Source: Pseudomonadota bacterium (GTDB lineage: Bacteria; Pseudomonadota; Gammaproteobacteria; Thiotrichales; Thiotrichaceae). Taken from it: 60,001 bases of DNA. The translations under genes and the position numbers were made by a program. The stretch lies in assembly GCA_002747455.1 (NCBI GenBank), contig PDPG01000051.1:1-60001 (forward strand), in the 5' to 3' direction. Under the pieces are notes generated by a model. It was given only the letters and a program-made list of their open reading frames with translations, did no database searches and was not told the DNA's origin. Below, piece after piece: positions 18,801 to 27,643 of the stretch (the stretch's first letter is position 1; each line of letters begins with the position of its first letter).

Positions 18801-19579
18801 AACTCATTCCACCACTGCTGATGCTGTTGCCATTGGTTAAGCTGCTGTTGGCATGCGGTTTCCTGTTGTTGTAGCTCGTGCTGTTGCTCTTCCAGCGCCT
18901 CACGCTGTTTAGCATCCAGCAACTCCATGCCATCCACTTTGGCCTTTAACTCGGCGAGTGCCTGCTTTTTTTCACTAAAATGCTCGTGGACGCGCATTGA
19001 AATCTGCCCGTAAATTTCAGTACCCGTCAGCTCTTCCAGCAACTCGGCGCGGTCATTGGTATCCGCATTTAGAAAAGCCGCAAATTGCCCTTGTGATAGC
19101 ATCATCGACTTGGTGAAGCGCGCAAAATCTAGCCCGGTCAGGGACTGTACTAGCCGGTTTTTCTCACTAACTTTGGAAGCCAGAATCTTGCCATTCGCAC
19201 TTTCCTGGAGGCTGTCACTGTTGAGTTCGGCAAGCTCTACCTGTGCGGCTTGTAAATTCCCATCAACTTTATTCCGTGAGCGGCGCTGGCTCCAAAATGC
19301 ACGATAGGCTTGCCCCTTAACCTCAAATTCCACCTCGGCGAGACACTCTGCCGTGCCGCGAGTCATCAGTTCATTAGTGCTGGTGGAGATAGTTGGTAGG
19401 CGGGGTGTACGGTGATACAGCGCCAAACATATCGCGTCTAAAATCGTGGTTTTTCCCGCGCCGGTGGGGCCGATAATGGCGAATAGGCCATTGTCAGAAA
19501 ACGGCGGTTGAGTGAAATCAATCTTCCATTCACCTTTCAGTGAGTTGACGTTTTTGAAGCGTAGGCTAAGGATTTTCAT
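15860..19579 (-). CDS. sbcC: Nuclease SbcCD subunit C (SMC-like ATPase)
   Basis: The 1,239-residue protein has an N-terminal Walker A motif GPTGAGKTT (about residues 38-46), then very long Gln/Glu/Ala-rich coiled coils interrupted by the zinc hook CPLC (Cys609, Cys612). The C-terminal ATPase part has the signature [19 protein letters not shown] and Walker [13 protein letters not shown]. With SbcD it forms the Mre11-Rad50-type complex that cuts hairpins and protein-blocked DNA ends. Its ATG overlaps the sbcD stop (ATGA), indicating translational coupling. It is the last gene of a five-gene minus-strand run. Confidence 0.96.
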   Translation of the reverse strand: MKILSLRFKNVNSLKGEWKIDFTQPPFSDNGLFAIIGPTGAGKTTILDAICLALYHRTPRLPTISTSTNELMTRGTAECLAEVEFEVKGQAYRAFWSQRRSRNKVDGNLQAAQVELAELNSDSLQESANGKILASKVSEKNRLVQSLTGLDFARFTKSMMLSQGQFAAFLNADTNDRAELLEELTGTEIYGQISMRVHEHFSEKKQALAELKAKVDGMELLDAKQREALEEQQHELQQQETACQQQLNQWQQHQQWWNEFNQAGNAAQQATEQLHQAQQAKVAAADELERLANAEPAEKLRVPFSLQQQARLNLEKAKQEQENIQQNVSAQSQQCEQYQQALTDATQTFQAADQAQQTLETLLNEQVVPLDHACANLRDQLSSIEQQLAQVNQEQQQASQKLRQKRDALHQQNALLNELQSYQKTHQNDAVLSEHLGLWEDQFAQLKRHTDKHREHQQAYKRLETELTETKRQQHSHNETVLASKQSLDTRSNALNAAEQTLSAALNGDELNTLEQNYQRLTAQQSQLQSLSHLSTHHAKLSEQKAEYLQTRKQYQAELREQQGAQQNLQQQIAEKQTQLEDIDKLIEQEKLIISLTAERDKLRANEACPLCGSTQHPLVKEYQQKDLSGTEKRQQAAKQALHTLEQQQDQLNLQVAKIQTRIETQAQQLDTLEEDLDQDSTQWETLCNTLSVRLTLSDTAATEQYLQNSQQTYQTLTHRLEHLKQLEANKRQASDALIQAQQQYDKAVHQATLTEQALNNLSRQMQTLTADGKRAREEKDALSEQLEAQLAVLHYTLPALEEQDQWLADKRHAAAQWQDTVERLKACQEVLTGLNIEITNLNTVLASYQEQSAQLNTGKQGLAESLAQKQAERTALFADKSVTAEREAAKFAKQEAEQSQSAAQTSYQASREKLESLNGQLRAATVQLTDCQQTWETQHQVWQDALRASPFADQPTFEAALLSEPEQQRLQALKTELQRAIERAQALKEQATTQLDALQATPAQQAFAETPEMAVSEQLQAINQQLKSINHQQGEIKHSLDNDTERRNKQAALLADIEKSQTEYDDIAYLHALIGSKDGNKFRRFAQGLTLDHLVYLANQQMERLHGRYLLQRKVGETLALQVIDTWQADSIRDTKTLSGGESFLVSLALALALSDLVSHKTSIDSLFLDEGFGTLDSETLDTALDTLDNLNASGKMIGVISHVEAMKERIPVQIRVHKMNGLGLSELAAEFRYKSAQ

Positions 19580-20856
19580 GCGGAATCTCCTGCTTTTACT
19601 TCATCCACAACTTTTCGGAAGTGGTCAGTGAGCCGCTCCTGTCGTTGTTGCTCCTGTTCGCCCTCAAATTGTTCCAGACTCAGACGGCGCTCAAAGACAT
19701 CTTCGACGCTTAGCTCGGCCAGTGTTTCTTTTTCCTGCTGTTCGTGGTGTACCCGCTGGCTGGTTCTGGCGCGGCGTAATTGCAGCACCTCGACGTTTAA
19801 GTCCGCCGTCATATCCTGAATACGCTGCTGCAAGTCACTGAGGTAATCCTGCGTCTCGACTTCGATACACAGCCATGTCGGGAGTAGCTTGGTGTCATCC
19901 TGAGTAGTTACCAAAGTATTCGGGATGCCTTGGGGTGATTCCGTAACGGTTGGTGCCGCTAACTGCTGGCGAATGCTGTCAAGATCCCCCTTGATTACCG
20001 CCATTGGCTGAAAGCGTGGCACAAACAGCGGTGACACTTGACTCAGCTTGCCGTCTGCGAAGTCTACGACTAAGACTTGTTTCTTGCTGCCAAGCTCATC
20101 AAAACTTAATGGAATAGGGGAGCCACAGTAACGAATATGTGCCGACTTGGCGACTAACTGCGGACGATGAATATGCCCCAGCGCAATGTAGTCGGCAGCC
20201 GGAAATGCCTTGGCAGGAAATGCTTCCAGTGTGCCGATATAAATATCCCGAACCGACTCAGAGGTTTGCACACCCATTGCCGTTAAATGTCCCGTTGCAA
20301 TGATCGGGAGAGGGCGGTCGTATTCAGCGCATTTTTGCTTGGCTAGCGTATAAAGCGCCTGATAGTGATCGGCAATCGCCTGACCAACCGCCTGTTGTTT
20401 GCCAGTGGCACATTCCCCCGCCTGACTGCGAATGACATCGCGTGGGCGGATAAACGGCACGGCGCAAAGCACTGCGCCTGCCTCGCCATTCTTGTCGTTA
20501 AGCACCAAAATTTGTTGGTTTAAGTCGTCTTGTACATTGGCAATCACATGGGTATTGAGATAAGCCAGCAAACCCTTGGACTCATCCAGTGTGGAGACTG
20601 AATCATGGTTTCCCCCAAGCACCACAAGCTGGCAATTAAGCTTGCTCATTTCCACCACAAAGTAATTGTAGAGCTTGCGTGCATAACTGGGCGGCGTGCC
20701 GGTATCGAAAATATCCCCAGCAATGATTACCGCATCAACGGCTTGTTCATGAACTTGTTGGAGTAGCCAATCAATAAACGCCTGATGTTCAGCCGCACGG
20801 CTTTTGCTAATAAAGTGCTGACCTAGGTGCCAATCGGAAGTGTGTATGATGCGCAT
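19576..20856 (-). CDS. sbcD: Nuclease SbcCD subunit D (Mre11-like)
   Basis: The 426-residue metallophosphoesterase has the ordered metal-binding motifs HTSDWHLGQ (residues 4-12), [19 protein letters not shown] and GHIHRPQ. The C-terminal capping region ends in a charged helical segment that should contact the SbcC coiled coil. It supplies the Mn-dependent nuclease activity of the SbcCD complex. The start lies 26 bases after the stop of the histidine kinase gene, on the same strand, so the two may share a transcript. The stop overlaps the sbcC start. Confidence 0.96.
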   Translation of the reverse strand: MRIIHTSDWHLGQHFISKSRAAEHQAFIDWLLQQVHEQAVDAVIIAGDIFDTGTPPSYARKLYNYFVVEMSKLNCQLVVLGGNHDSVSTLDESKGLLAYLNTHVIANVQDDLNQQILVLNDKNGEAGAVLCAVPFIRPRDVIRSQAGECATGKQQAVGQAIADHYQALYTLAKQKCAEYDRPLPIIATGHLTAMGVQTSESVRDIYIGTLEAFPAKAFPAADYIALGHIHRPQLVAKSAHIRYCGSPIPLSFDELGSKKQVLVVDFADGKLSQVSPLFVPRFQPMAVIKGDLDSIRQQLAAPTVTESPQGIPNTLVTTQDDTKLLPTWLCIEVETQDYLSDLQQRIQDMTADLNVEVLQLRRARTSQRVHHEQQEKETLAELSVEDVFERRLSLEQFEGEQEQQRQERLTDHFRKVVDEVKAGDSA

Positions 20857-20882
20857 GCTGTGTGCTCACGGGAAAGTGGGCA

Positions 20883-22187
20883 CTATTGTAGCTCAGTCTG
20901 GCTCATTATTTGAGATACTTCAAAGACGGCTCCGTTTGGTTTTCGGTCAGTGACTTCAATGCGCCCCTTATAGCGTTTTACCACCGCATTCACGATGGCA
21001 AGCCCCAGCCCGTAGCCACCTGTTTTTCTACTCCGGCTGTCATCGCCGCAATAGAAAGGAGTGAACAGATGTTGCTTGTCTTTGTCGGCAACACCAACAC
21101 CATCATCCTCGATAGTTAGCCGTATCAAGTTATCGCATTGTTTGAGTGTTATCCAGATGTTCGCATTGCTATAAGCCAGCGCATTGCTCACAAGGTTATC
21201 GATCAATAACTGGCCATGCATTGGATGCATTCTCACCCAGATATTTGGGGCTAATGATGAGTGAATAGCGATATTGCGCTTGTTCAGTAGATTGTCGAGG
21301 CGTTGTTCAATGAGCTGGGTGAGGTTAATCGGGTCGGCGTGGTCAGTGGTATTTTGGTTAATCCGCTCCAGTGTTAGCAACTCATTTGTGAGCGTATCCA
21401 TGTCCATCACATAACGATCCAGATCGTTTAGTAGTGCCCGGGAAGACTCATCCAAGGTGCTTTGGTTGACCATGCCCAAGGCTAGTTGCATTCTAGCCAG
21501 CGGTGTTCGTAGTTCATGGGCGATTGCGTGGGTGATAATCTGTTGCTCTTGCCGTTGTTCATCCAGGCGGTCGGCCATATTGTTAAAGCAGTGTGCCAAT
21601 GACTGAATGGGTTCCGGACTATCGGTCTTTATCCGAACATCAGAGTGATTCGCATCGTATGCGGCAACGATTTGCTGTAAGGACAGTATGGGTTGTTCAA
21701 TCCGTCGGCTTAGGTAGCGAATAATCAGGGCAAGCACGAGACTAATGGCGAAAATAAATAGGCCCGGCAGCCAAGCTTGAAGCATTCTTTCCTCATCATC
21801 TGGGTCAGCATCATTAGTATTATGTGCCAAGTCGGTGACTACAAAGTAGGCTGGTTGATTGGGATAGGGATACACCGATGTCATCAGGCCATCACGGGTG
21901 ATGTAAACGCTGCCCTGATGGTGGCTGGATAGATAGTCAGCATCTGCTAAAAAAGCGTCCAAGGCTCGTTGATCCATTGACTGGACGGTAAAGTGACCAG
22001 TCTCTTGTGGTGGAAGTGGGTACGGCTTGTTGCGTAGTTGCTGAGTCTCTTGTTCAACATCGGCGACAAAGTCTGCGATGGAATCTTGCTCCAGGTAAGT
22101 ATTGACACCCAGCCAAATCAGCGCGAATGTGACAAAAATCGCGGCCAACACACCCAGATAAAACTGGCCAAATAGGGAAAGTTTCAT
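20883..22187 (-). CDS. RstB-like sensor histidine kinase
   Basis: The 434-residue membrane kinase has a first membrane helix at about 8-28, a periplasmic sensor of roughly 110 residues with no recognisable ligand motif, and a second helix at about 139-157. A HAMP region and the H box AIAHELRTPLARM (phospho-acceptor His224) follow. The ATPase part has N box DNLVSNALAYS, G1 DDGVGV and G2 GGYGLGLAI. General layout and partner resemble the RstB subfamily of OmpR-type systems. Its ATG overlaps the stop of the response-regulator gene by four bases. The signal is unknown. The neighbouring lipoprotein gene upstream could be a partner or target, which is only inference from position. Confidence 0.88.
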   Translation of the reverse strand: MKLSLFGQFYLGVLAAIFVTFALIWLGVNTYLEQDSIADFVADVEQETQQLRNKPYPLPPQETGHFTVQSMDQRALDAFLADADYLSSHHQGSVYITRDGLMTSVYPYPNQPAYFVVTDLAHNTNDADPDDEERMLQAWLPGLFIFAISLVLALIIRYLSRRIEQPILSLQQIVAAYDANHSDVRIKTDSPEPIQSLAHCFNNMADRLDEQRQEQQIITHAIAHELRTPLARMQLALGMVNQSTLDESSRALLNDLDRYVMDMDTLTNELLTLERINQNTTDHADPINLTQLIEQRLDNLLNKRNIAIHSSLAPNIWVRMHPMHGQLLIDNLVSNALAYSNANIWITLKQCDNLIRLTIEDDGVGVADKDKQHLFTPFYCGDDSRSRKTGGYGLGLAIVNAVVKRYKGRIEVTDRKPNGAVFEVSQIMSQTELQ

Positions 22188-22885
22188 CTTATCTTGACCA
22201 ACATATAGCCTTTGCCCCGAATGGTCTGGATGATTGGGCTGTCTTGCTCCAGTTGTTCCAGTTTTTTGCGTAACCCGGAAATCCGCATATCCATTGAGCG
22301 ATCAATGCCGTCATATTCAATGCCACGGAGTTGCTGGTAACAATGATCCCGACTCACAATTTGTCCTTCGTGCTTTATGAGCAGGGCCAATAAATCAAAC
22401 TCTGAACTCGTGAGAGGAATCGCCTGGCGATTAACTTCTGCCTGGCGGGATGCCAAGTCCACCCGTAACGCACCGTTACAATAAACCGTTATTGCAGGTG
22501 TAGAGGGTTGTACGCGACGCAGGAGCGAGTGGATGTGTGCCATTAGTACGTGAGGGCGAACGGGCTTGGTGAGATAGTCATCCGCCCCCACATTGAGTGA
22601 CGCTATTTCGGTAATATCATCTTCGCTGGCCGTGAGCATCATTACCGCACCTTGGTAAAACGTGCGTATTGATCGGCAAATATCAACGCCGCTCATGCCG
22701 GGTAGCATGACATCCAAAATAACGATATTGGGTAGGTGTTGACGAATCGCCTCAACCGCTTCATCATCGTGATCGACAAGATGGAAGGTAAACCCTTCAC
22801 TGGTAAATAGCATGCCTAAGAGTCTTGCTATTTCGGCATCGTCTTCAACCAATAAGATGGAGAGGCTGGCAGTGCGATTCGTCAT
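22184..22885 (-). CDS. RstA-like OmpR-family response regulator
   Basis: The 233-residue protein has a receiver domain with acidic pocket EDD (residues 14-16), phosphorylation site Asp58 in VILDVMLPG, and the conserved Lys in YLTKPVRP. A winged-helix DNA-binding domain follows (SSEFDLLALLIKHEGQIVSRD, then RSMDMRISGLRKKLE). The segment GAVMMLTASEDD and the KPVRPHVLMAHIHSLLRR linker are close to RstA-type regulators. It is translationally coupled to the kinase downstream and starts 21 bases after the lipoprotein gene, suggesting a common operon. DNA targets are unknown. Confidence 0.9.
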   Translation of the reverse strand: MTNRTASLSILLVEDDAEIARLLGMLFTSEGFTFHLVDHDDEAVEAIRQHLPNIVILDVMLPGMSGVDICRSIRTFYQGAVMMLTASEDDITEIASLNVGADDYLTKPVRPHVLMAHIHSLLRRVQPSTPAITVYCNGALRVDLASRQAEVNRQAIPLTSSEFDLLALLIKHEGQIVSRDHCYQQLRGIEYDGIDRSMDMRISGLRKKLEQLEQDSPIIQTIRGKGYMLVKIR

Positions 22886-22906
22886 ATTTTATCCATTGTT
22901 GGTGGT

Positions 22907-24307
22907 CTACAGGCTCTGAGTCTGATCACTAAACTGCATAGACTCAATACCGCTGAGGGTATCCGTTCCGTCTCGATTGGCCGTCTTGTCTGTTACCGTT
23001 GTCACTCCATTGACTGTCGATATGGTGTAATCCGCCACGGCGCCACTGAATACAGCCGTATCAACACCGCTGCCACCTGTTAGTGTATCATTACCCTTGC
23101 CACCCGTGAGCTTGTTATCACCCGCATTACCGGTGAGTCGGTTTGCCTGGTCATTCCCCGTGATGCCTGAGTTCAGGTTGCCCAACAGCTGCGCGTCAAG
23201 AAAGTACTGCGACTTATGGGTGTAAGGTTGACTGGCATTATAAGCTAGGGAGAAAGTACCATCAAAGTTGGCATCAATCCGCGCGGTGTAGGTAATCCAC
23301 GGGCTGAAAAACTTGGGCTTGGCTGGATCCACCAACGCCCAGCCCATTGGATCCTTGCTTTGAATTTCTGCCCGCGTTTTCGCTGCGTAGCCACCCCACA
23401 TACCGCCTGTGCCGCCCGTCCATGCGCCCCAAAGACCGTAATAACTATCAATCACTGCGGCAAGGTATTCTTGCGTCAGACTGTTTTCCGCCTTCAACTC
23501 ATTGTACCAAGTGGGGTCATTGTTTGCCCACAACCCGCTACCACCATCTGATGTGGGCTTGGCATTATTCGTAGCCGCACGGATTTCAGCTTGATAAGTG
23601 GTGTTTAGTACACCTGCACTACCAGGGTTGCCATCAATACCAATGCCTGTATCGTGAACCAGATGGAGAATTTCCTCAAAGGCCGCATCTCTTGCGGTGT
23701 TATAGTTATTATTGATATAGGCCGTCGTCCCTTCCACGGTGTTTTCGGTTTGATAAAGTGGTTGCCCACTCAAGCTGATATTGCCAGTATCCGAACCATT
23801 AAGTAGTAACAACGTGGCGCCATTATCTGCCATTTTATTAGCAATGGCTGTTTTATCCGCGCCATATTCCGCATTCTCAACATTGGTTAAGTAGAATTGT
23901 AAAATGCTTCTGGCACGGATCATTTGTTCATTGGTGATTAGATCTTGTGCATAAATATGGATTGGCCTGCCATTAGGTGCCACTAGGCGAGTGTATTTGC
24001 AGAACGTATTTTTAAAGGCTGCACTGGCTGAATTGGGCAGGTAGCCAATCTTCATGGCAGCGCCACTGGTAATATCAGAGGCACAGCTGCTGGTCGTAGT
24101 TAAATCAGTGGGACTTGTGATGGTCGTTACACTGCCACTCACGCCGGGAGTTACGCTACCACCCGTGCCAGGAGTCACACTACCGCTTGTGCCCGGAGTT
24201 ACGCTACCACTTATTGAAGTATTCGAATTATCATCAGAAGAACTACCACCGCAAGCACTCAGTGATAGGGCAATGGCTGCAGAAATTAGGGCTGGATAAA
24301 GTCGCAT
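22907..24307 (-). CDS. Lipoprotein with EExxHxxH motif and C-terminal RTX repeats
   Basis: The 466-residue product has a lipobox LSAC (Cys19) and a low-complexity linker of four 8-residue SGSVTPGT-type repeats (about residues 33-64). A central domain of about 280 residues contains EEILHLVHDTG (residues 211-221), reminiscent of a zinc metallopeptidase helix but with Glu where HExxH has its first His. The C-terminus carries hemolysin-type calcium repeats (NRLTGNAGDNKLTGGKGNDTLTGGSGVDT, about residues 393-421). RTX repeats fold on calcium outside the cell, so this is probably a surface or periplasmic lipoprotein. An AAGGA ribosome site is visible. It precedes the RstAB-like genes. I do not recognise the central family. 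Confidence 0.7.
   Translation of the reverse strand: MRLYPALISAAIALSLSACGGSSSDDNSNTSISGSVTPGTSGSVTPGTGGSVTPGVSGSVTTITSPTDLTTTSSCASDITSGAAMKIGYLPNSASAAFKNTFCKYTRLVAPNGRPIHIYAQDLITNEQMIRARSILQFYLTNVENAEYGADKTAIANKMADNGATLLLLNGSDTGNISLSGQPLYQTENTVEGTTAYINNNYNTARDAAFEEILHLVHDTGIGIDGNPGSAGVLNTTYQAEIRAATNNAKPTSDGGSGLWANNDPTWYNELKAENSLTQEYLAAVIDSYYGLWGAWTGGTGGMWGGYAAKTRAEIQSKDPMGWALVDPAKPKFFSPWITYTARIDANFDGTFSLAYNASQPYTHKSQYFLDAQLLGNLNSGITGNDQANRLTGNAGDNKLTGGKGNDTLTGGSGVDTAVFSGAVADYTISTVNGVTTVTDKTANRDGTDTLSGIESMQFSDQTQSL
24116..24211 (-). repeat. 24-bp tandem repeat encoding SGSVTPGT linker
   Basis: About four imperfect 24-bp units lie inside the lipoprotein gene, encoding the Ser/Gly/Val/Thr/Pro linker after the lipid-anchored Cys. 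Such in-frame repeats can change copy number and so tune the distance of the domain from the membrane. Confidence 0.6.
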
Positions 24308-24484
24308 ATTTCATATTCCTTTGTATGTGAATGGATGCGTTTTAGTCTAGTGACGTGACTAATTTTTGTCTGTCTTAAAGTGTCAGCAGACTGGATGGAT
24401 TTGTCAGGGATTGTAAGCATGGCACTCTGACTCAAAATAAATTGCTAGGTGACTTTACTCTGATTGATTAGTAATCTTAGTAGT

Positions 24485-24919
24485 ATGCTCAGCATTATTA
24501 TTATTAATTGTTTTCTGATTGCGGGCGTGGTGTTGGTACACTACGAGGCGTTGTCTTACTTAACGCAACTGATCCCGAAATTCACCTTTATGCAATCGCG
24601 CTCCCGTATTATTGTCGGGATTTTTGGCGCACTGACGGCGCATGTGATTGAAGTCTGGATGTTTGCTCTCGCGTATTATCTGATGATTAAAGAGGGGAGC
24701 TACGGAACCTTGGAAGGGAATTTTGATGGCTCCTTGCTGGATGCCGCCTATTTTTCGTTTACCACATACACTTCACTGGGCTTTGGTGACATAGAACCAC
24801 TGGGCGGGGTACGGTATCTGGTGGGGCTGGAAGCGCTGACCGGCTTGGTACTGATTACTTGGACAGCCTCGTTTATGTATATCGAAATGCAACGGCTTTG
24901 GGATGAGCGTGACGAGTGA
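24485..24919 (+). CDS. Two-TM potassium channel family protein
   Basis: The 144-residue protein (from ATG 24485) has two hydrophobic segments flanking a pore loop with selectivity filter TTYTSLGFGDIEP, where GFGD is a known variant of GYGD. This is the ion_trans_2 layout. The first membrane helix is near the N-terminus (SIIIINCFLIAGVVLVHYEA), followed by ARRING-like basic residues and a further hydrophobic stretch before the pore. No cytoplasmic RCK or cyclic-nucleotide domain is present, so gating is unclear. An alternative TTG start at 24464 has AGGTGA 11 bases upstream; I cannot decide between them. It is flanked by minus-strand genes on both sides. Confidence 0.75.
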   Translation: MLSIIIINCFLIAGVVLVHYEALSYLTQLIPKFTFMQSRSRIIVGIFGALTAHVIEVWMFALAYYLMIKEGSYGTLEGNFDGSLLDAAYFSFTTYTSLGFGDIEPLGGVRYLVGLEALTGLVLITWTASFMYIEMQRLWDERDE

Positions 24920-24921
24920 GT

Positions 24922-26277
24922 TTATCCGCTCGATAGTGCCTGCTCTATGGCTGCAGCGATTGCCAGCAGGCGTTCATCGTCCCCATGTACACTGCTCAGC
25001 ATTAGACCAACGGGCGCTTCACCTTCAATATGGCAAGGTAAGCTGATTGCACAGCCATCAAAGTAATTAACCGTTGAGGTATTACGCAAGCAACGCAGAT
25101 TGATTGATCCTGTCTTGTCGGGGTTTTCGGCATCTATGGCCAACGGTGGAATACAGGAAACCGTCGGATAGATCATTGCATCAATGTTCAGGTCTGCTAG
25201 TTGTTGGCAAACTTGCTCAGTTAATCTGGCCTTTTCAGCGTAACGTGCCTGTTGCTCCTCCCTGGAAATAGAGCGGCCACTCTCAATGCGACTGCGTACA
25301 TAATCTCCGTATGCAGCGCCGTGTGATTCAATCAGTTCGTGATGCAACTCCCATGCTTCATAAAGTACGGTATTGCGGTGGTAGAACATGTCAATGCAGT
25401 GATCCAGTACCGGGAAAGTACGGTGGATCAGTCTGCAACCAGCAGCCTCCAATTGCTCAACAGCACGATAAAATGCGGATTCGACTTCTACATCCAAATC
25501 ATCAAAGACAGTGCTCTGTGGCACCAGTAAACGCAGTTGTTTGGGGGCGGCAACTGGCAATGTGGGTAATGCAGAAAATTGCTTACCCTGCATTAACTGA
25601 TCTAACAGAAAACAGCTATCGACATCGGTTGCCAACGGCCCCGGCGCATCACAGCGATGTGCCAGTGGATAAACGCCTTTGAGTGATAAACGTCCGTGAC
25701 TGGGCTTCATGCCGACGATGCCATTAAATGCAGCAGGTATGCGGCAGGAGCCCGTGGTATCTGAGCCGAGCGACGCAGGCACAATACCTTTTGCCACACT
25801 CACCGCACTGCCGGAGGACGAGCCACCGGGAATGCGTAATCCTCGCTGACCCCATACAGAATAAAGGGGCGGGAAGTGATCATTAAGACCCATGCCACTA
25901 AATGCAAACTCGCTCATATTGGTGCGCCCGAAACATAGCATTCCGGCTCTACGAAGCGGGGCAACCACCGCAGCATCCTCGGCTTCCCTCAGTGCCTTAT
26001 CGGCTAACACGACAGATCCAGCCAAGGTTTTTTGCCCCTGCACATTAAATAAGTCTTTCAAACTCACCGGAACGCCTGCAAGGATCGGCGCACGACCTGC
26101 CTTGCGTTGTCTATCCACGTCACGGGCTTGTGCCAATAAGGTGTCATCATCCAGGAAAAGAAATACACCACGACTGCTGTGTGCCATACCCAGACACGTT
26201 CTCATCAACTGCTCGCAGCTAATTTCACACCTATTTAGCTGCTTGGCAATGTTCCGAATTGTGGGTTTTTGGGTCAT
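24922..26277 (-). CDS. Amidase-signature family hydrolase
   Basis: The 451-residue protein has the amidase-signature triad: Lys74 in GVPVSLKDLF, the cis-Ser in GGSSSGSA (around 153-155), and the nucleophile Ser177 in GSDTTGSCRIPA. The region GIVGMKPSHGRLS follows as in GatA and AtzF-like amidases. No gatC or gatB genes lie nearby, so it is more likely a free amidase than the tRNA amidotransferase subunit. The substrate cannot be told from sequence. The stop is two bases from the stop of the convergent channel gene. No clear ribosome site is visible before the ATG. Confidence 0.85.
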   Translation of the reverse strand: MTQKPTIRNIAKQLNRCEISCEQLMRTCLGMAHSSRGVFLFLDDDTLLAQARDVDRQRKAGRAPILAGVPVSLKDLFNVQGQKTLAGSVVLADKALREAEDAAVVAPLRRAGMLCFGRTNMSEFAFSGMGLNDHFPPLYSVWGQRGLRIPGGSSSGSAVSVAKGIVPASLGSDTTGSCRIPAAFNGIVGMKPSHGRLSLKGVYPLAHRCDAPGPLATDVDSCFLLDQLMQGKQFSALPTLPVAAPKQLRLLVPQSTVFDDLDVEVESAFYRAVEQLEAAGCRLIHRTFPVLDHCIDMFYHRNTVLYEAWELHHELIESHGAAYGDYVRSRIESGRSISREEQQARYAEKARLTEQVCQQLADLNIDAMIYPTVSCIPPLAIDAENPDKTGSINLRCLRNTSTVNYFDGCAISLPCHIEGEAPVGLMLSSVHGDDERLLAIAAAIEQALSSG

Positions 26278-26396
26278 AGCGAAGATTAGGGCGCGGCTGG
26301 GCTGAGACCAACCTCATGCCTGATTTTTCCGATAAACTTGTTCAACTGTCATTGTCAGATTGATCGACTCCAGCTGCAAGGCGTCTCCTCCAAAAC

Positions 26397-26425
26397 AAAA
26401 AGCCGAACTAAAAAGTCCGGCTTTT
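26397..26425 (-). terminator. Terminator of the oadGAB operon
   Basis: AAAAGCCG-a-ACT pairs with AGT-c-CGGCTTTT around a four-A loop. On the minus strand the stem runs into TTTTTGTTTTG, 36 bases after the oadB stop. The symmetry makes it bidirectional in principle, but only minus-strand genes lie around it. Confidence 0.85.
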
Positions 26426-26460
26426 CTATTTCTACACAGGGATGCAATCAACACCAGTGG

Positions 26461-27633
26461 TTAACCACCGGCCACCATGCTAATCATCACACCCGCAGCA
26501 ATCGCCGAACCGATAACCCCCGCCACATTTGGCCCCATTGCGTGCATGAGTAAGTGGTTGTGAGGGTTTGCCTCCAAGCCAACTTTATTAGAAACGCGCG
26601 CAGCCATTGGCACTGCCGATACGCCCGCAGAGCCAATCAATGGGTTAATCGGATTATCGCTGTACTTGTTCATTAGCTTGGCCAGCAATACGCCCGATGC
26701 GGTACCAATACAGAACGCCACTGCACCCAGCGCCAGAATCCCCAGTGTCTCCCAGTTCAGGAATTTCTCGGCGCTCATTTTAGAGCCAACACCTAAACCA
26801 AGGAAAATGGTGACGATATTAATCAATGCATTTTGGGCGGTATCACTCAAACGATCCACAACGCCCACCTCACGCATCAAATTACCAAAGCAGAACATAC
26901 CCAGCAGAGGTGCTGCACTTGGCAGAACCATCGCCACTAGGAACAACACAGCAAGCGGGAAGATGATTTTCTCTGTCTTTGTGACATGACGTAACTGAGT
27001 CATCTTAATTGCGCGCTCATTCTCACTGGTCAGAGCACGCATAATGGGTGGCTGAATGATTGGCACCAATGCCATATAGGAGTAGGCGGCTACCGCGACA
27101 GGGCCAAGAATATCCGGTGCCAGCATACTGGCCACAAAGATCGCGGTTGGCCCGTCAGCACCACCGATAATACCAATCGCAGCGGCATCATTAATGGTGA
27201 AGTCCAGAATACCCATAGAGCTGAGTGCAACGGCACCTAAAACTGTCGCAAAGATACCGAACTGCGCAGCAGCACCCAACAACAGCGTCTTGGGGTTCGC
27301 CAGCAGCGGCCCAAAGTCGGTCATCGCGCCAACACCCATAAAGATAATGAGCGGGAACATGCCTGATGCAATGCCGATATTATAGATGTAGTACATCATC
27401 CCGCCGGGGCTGGTCATGTGGCCTGCAGCGTCATAAATGGGTGCGGCTTCAAAACCTGCACCGGGAATATTCACCAGCACAGTTCCGACAGCAATGGGTA
27501 CCAGCAGTAGCGGCTCAAAGCCTTTTTTGACAGCCAGATAAAGCAGCACCAATCCAACAACCATCATGACTGCCTGACCTGCCTGCAACTGGGCGATACC
27601 GGAGTCGAGCCATAATTTTAAGAGATTATCCAT
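26461..27633 (-). CDS. oadB: Oxaloacetate decarboxylase beta subunit (Na+ pump)
   Basis: The 390-residue integral membrane protein has many hydrophobic helices and the conserved segment [16 protein letters not shown], whose Asp is part of the Na+ path in this family. It decarboxylates carboxybiotin on the alpha subunit and couples this to Na+ export. It is somewhat shorter than the roughly 430-residue Klebsiella protein but within the range of the family. It begins 10 bases after the oadA stop and is last in oadGAB, followed by a terminator. Confidence 0.93.
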   Translation of the reverse strand: MDNLLKLWLDSGIAQLQAGQAVMMVVGLVLLYLAVKKGFEPLLLVPIAVGTVLVNIPGAGFEAAPIYDAAGHMTSPGGMMYYIYNIGIASGMFPLIIFMGVGAMTDFGPLLANPKTLLLGAAAQFGIFATVLGAVALSSMGILDFTINDAAAIGIIGGADGPTAIFVASMLAPDILGPVAVAAYSYMALVPIIQPPIMRALTSENERAIKMTQLRHVTKTEKIIFPLAVLFLVAMVLPSAAPLLGMFCFGNLMREVGVVDRLSDTAQNALINIVTIFLGLGVGSKMSAEKFLNWETLGILALGAVAFCIGTASGVLLAKLMNKYSDNPINPLIGSAGVSAVPMAARVSNKVGLEANPHNHLLMHAMGPNVAGVIGSAIAAGVMISMVAGG

Positions 27634-27643
27634 GAGTCTGTTC

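Noticed and set aside
24054..24299. 81-codon plus-strand ORF rich in PGVTLP repeats
   Set aside because: It is the reverse reading of the tandem repeat in the RTX lipoprotein gene, with no ribosome site.
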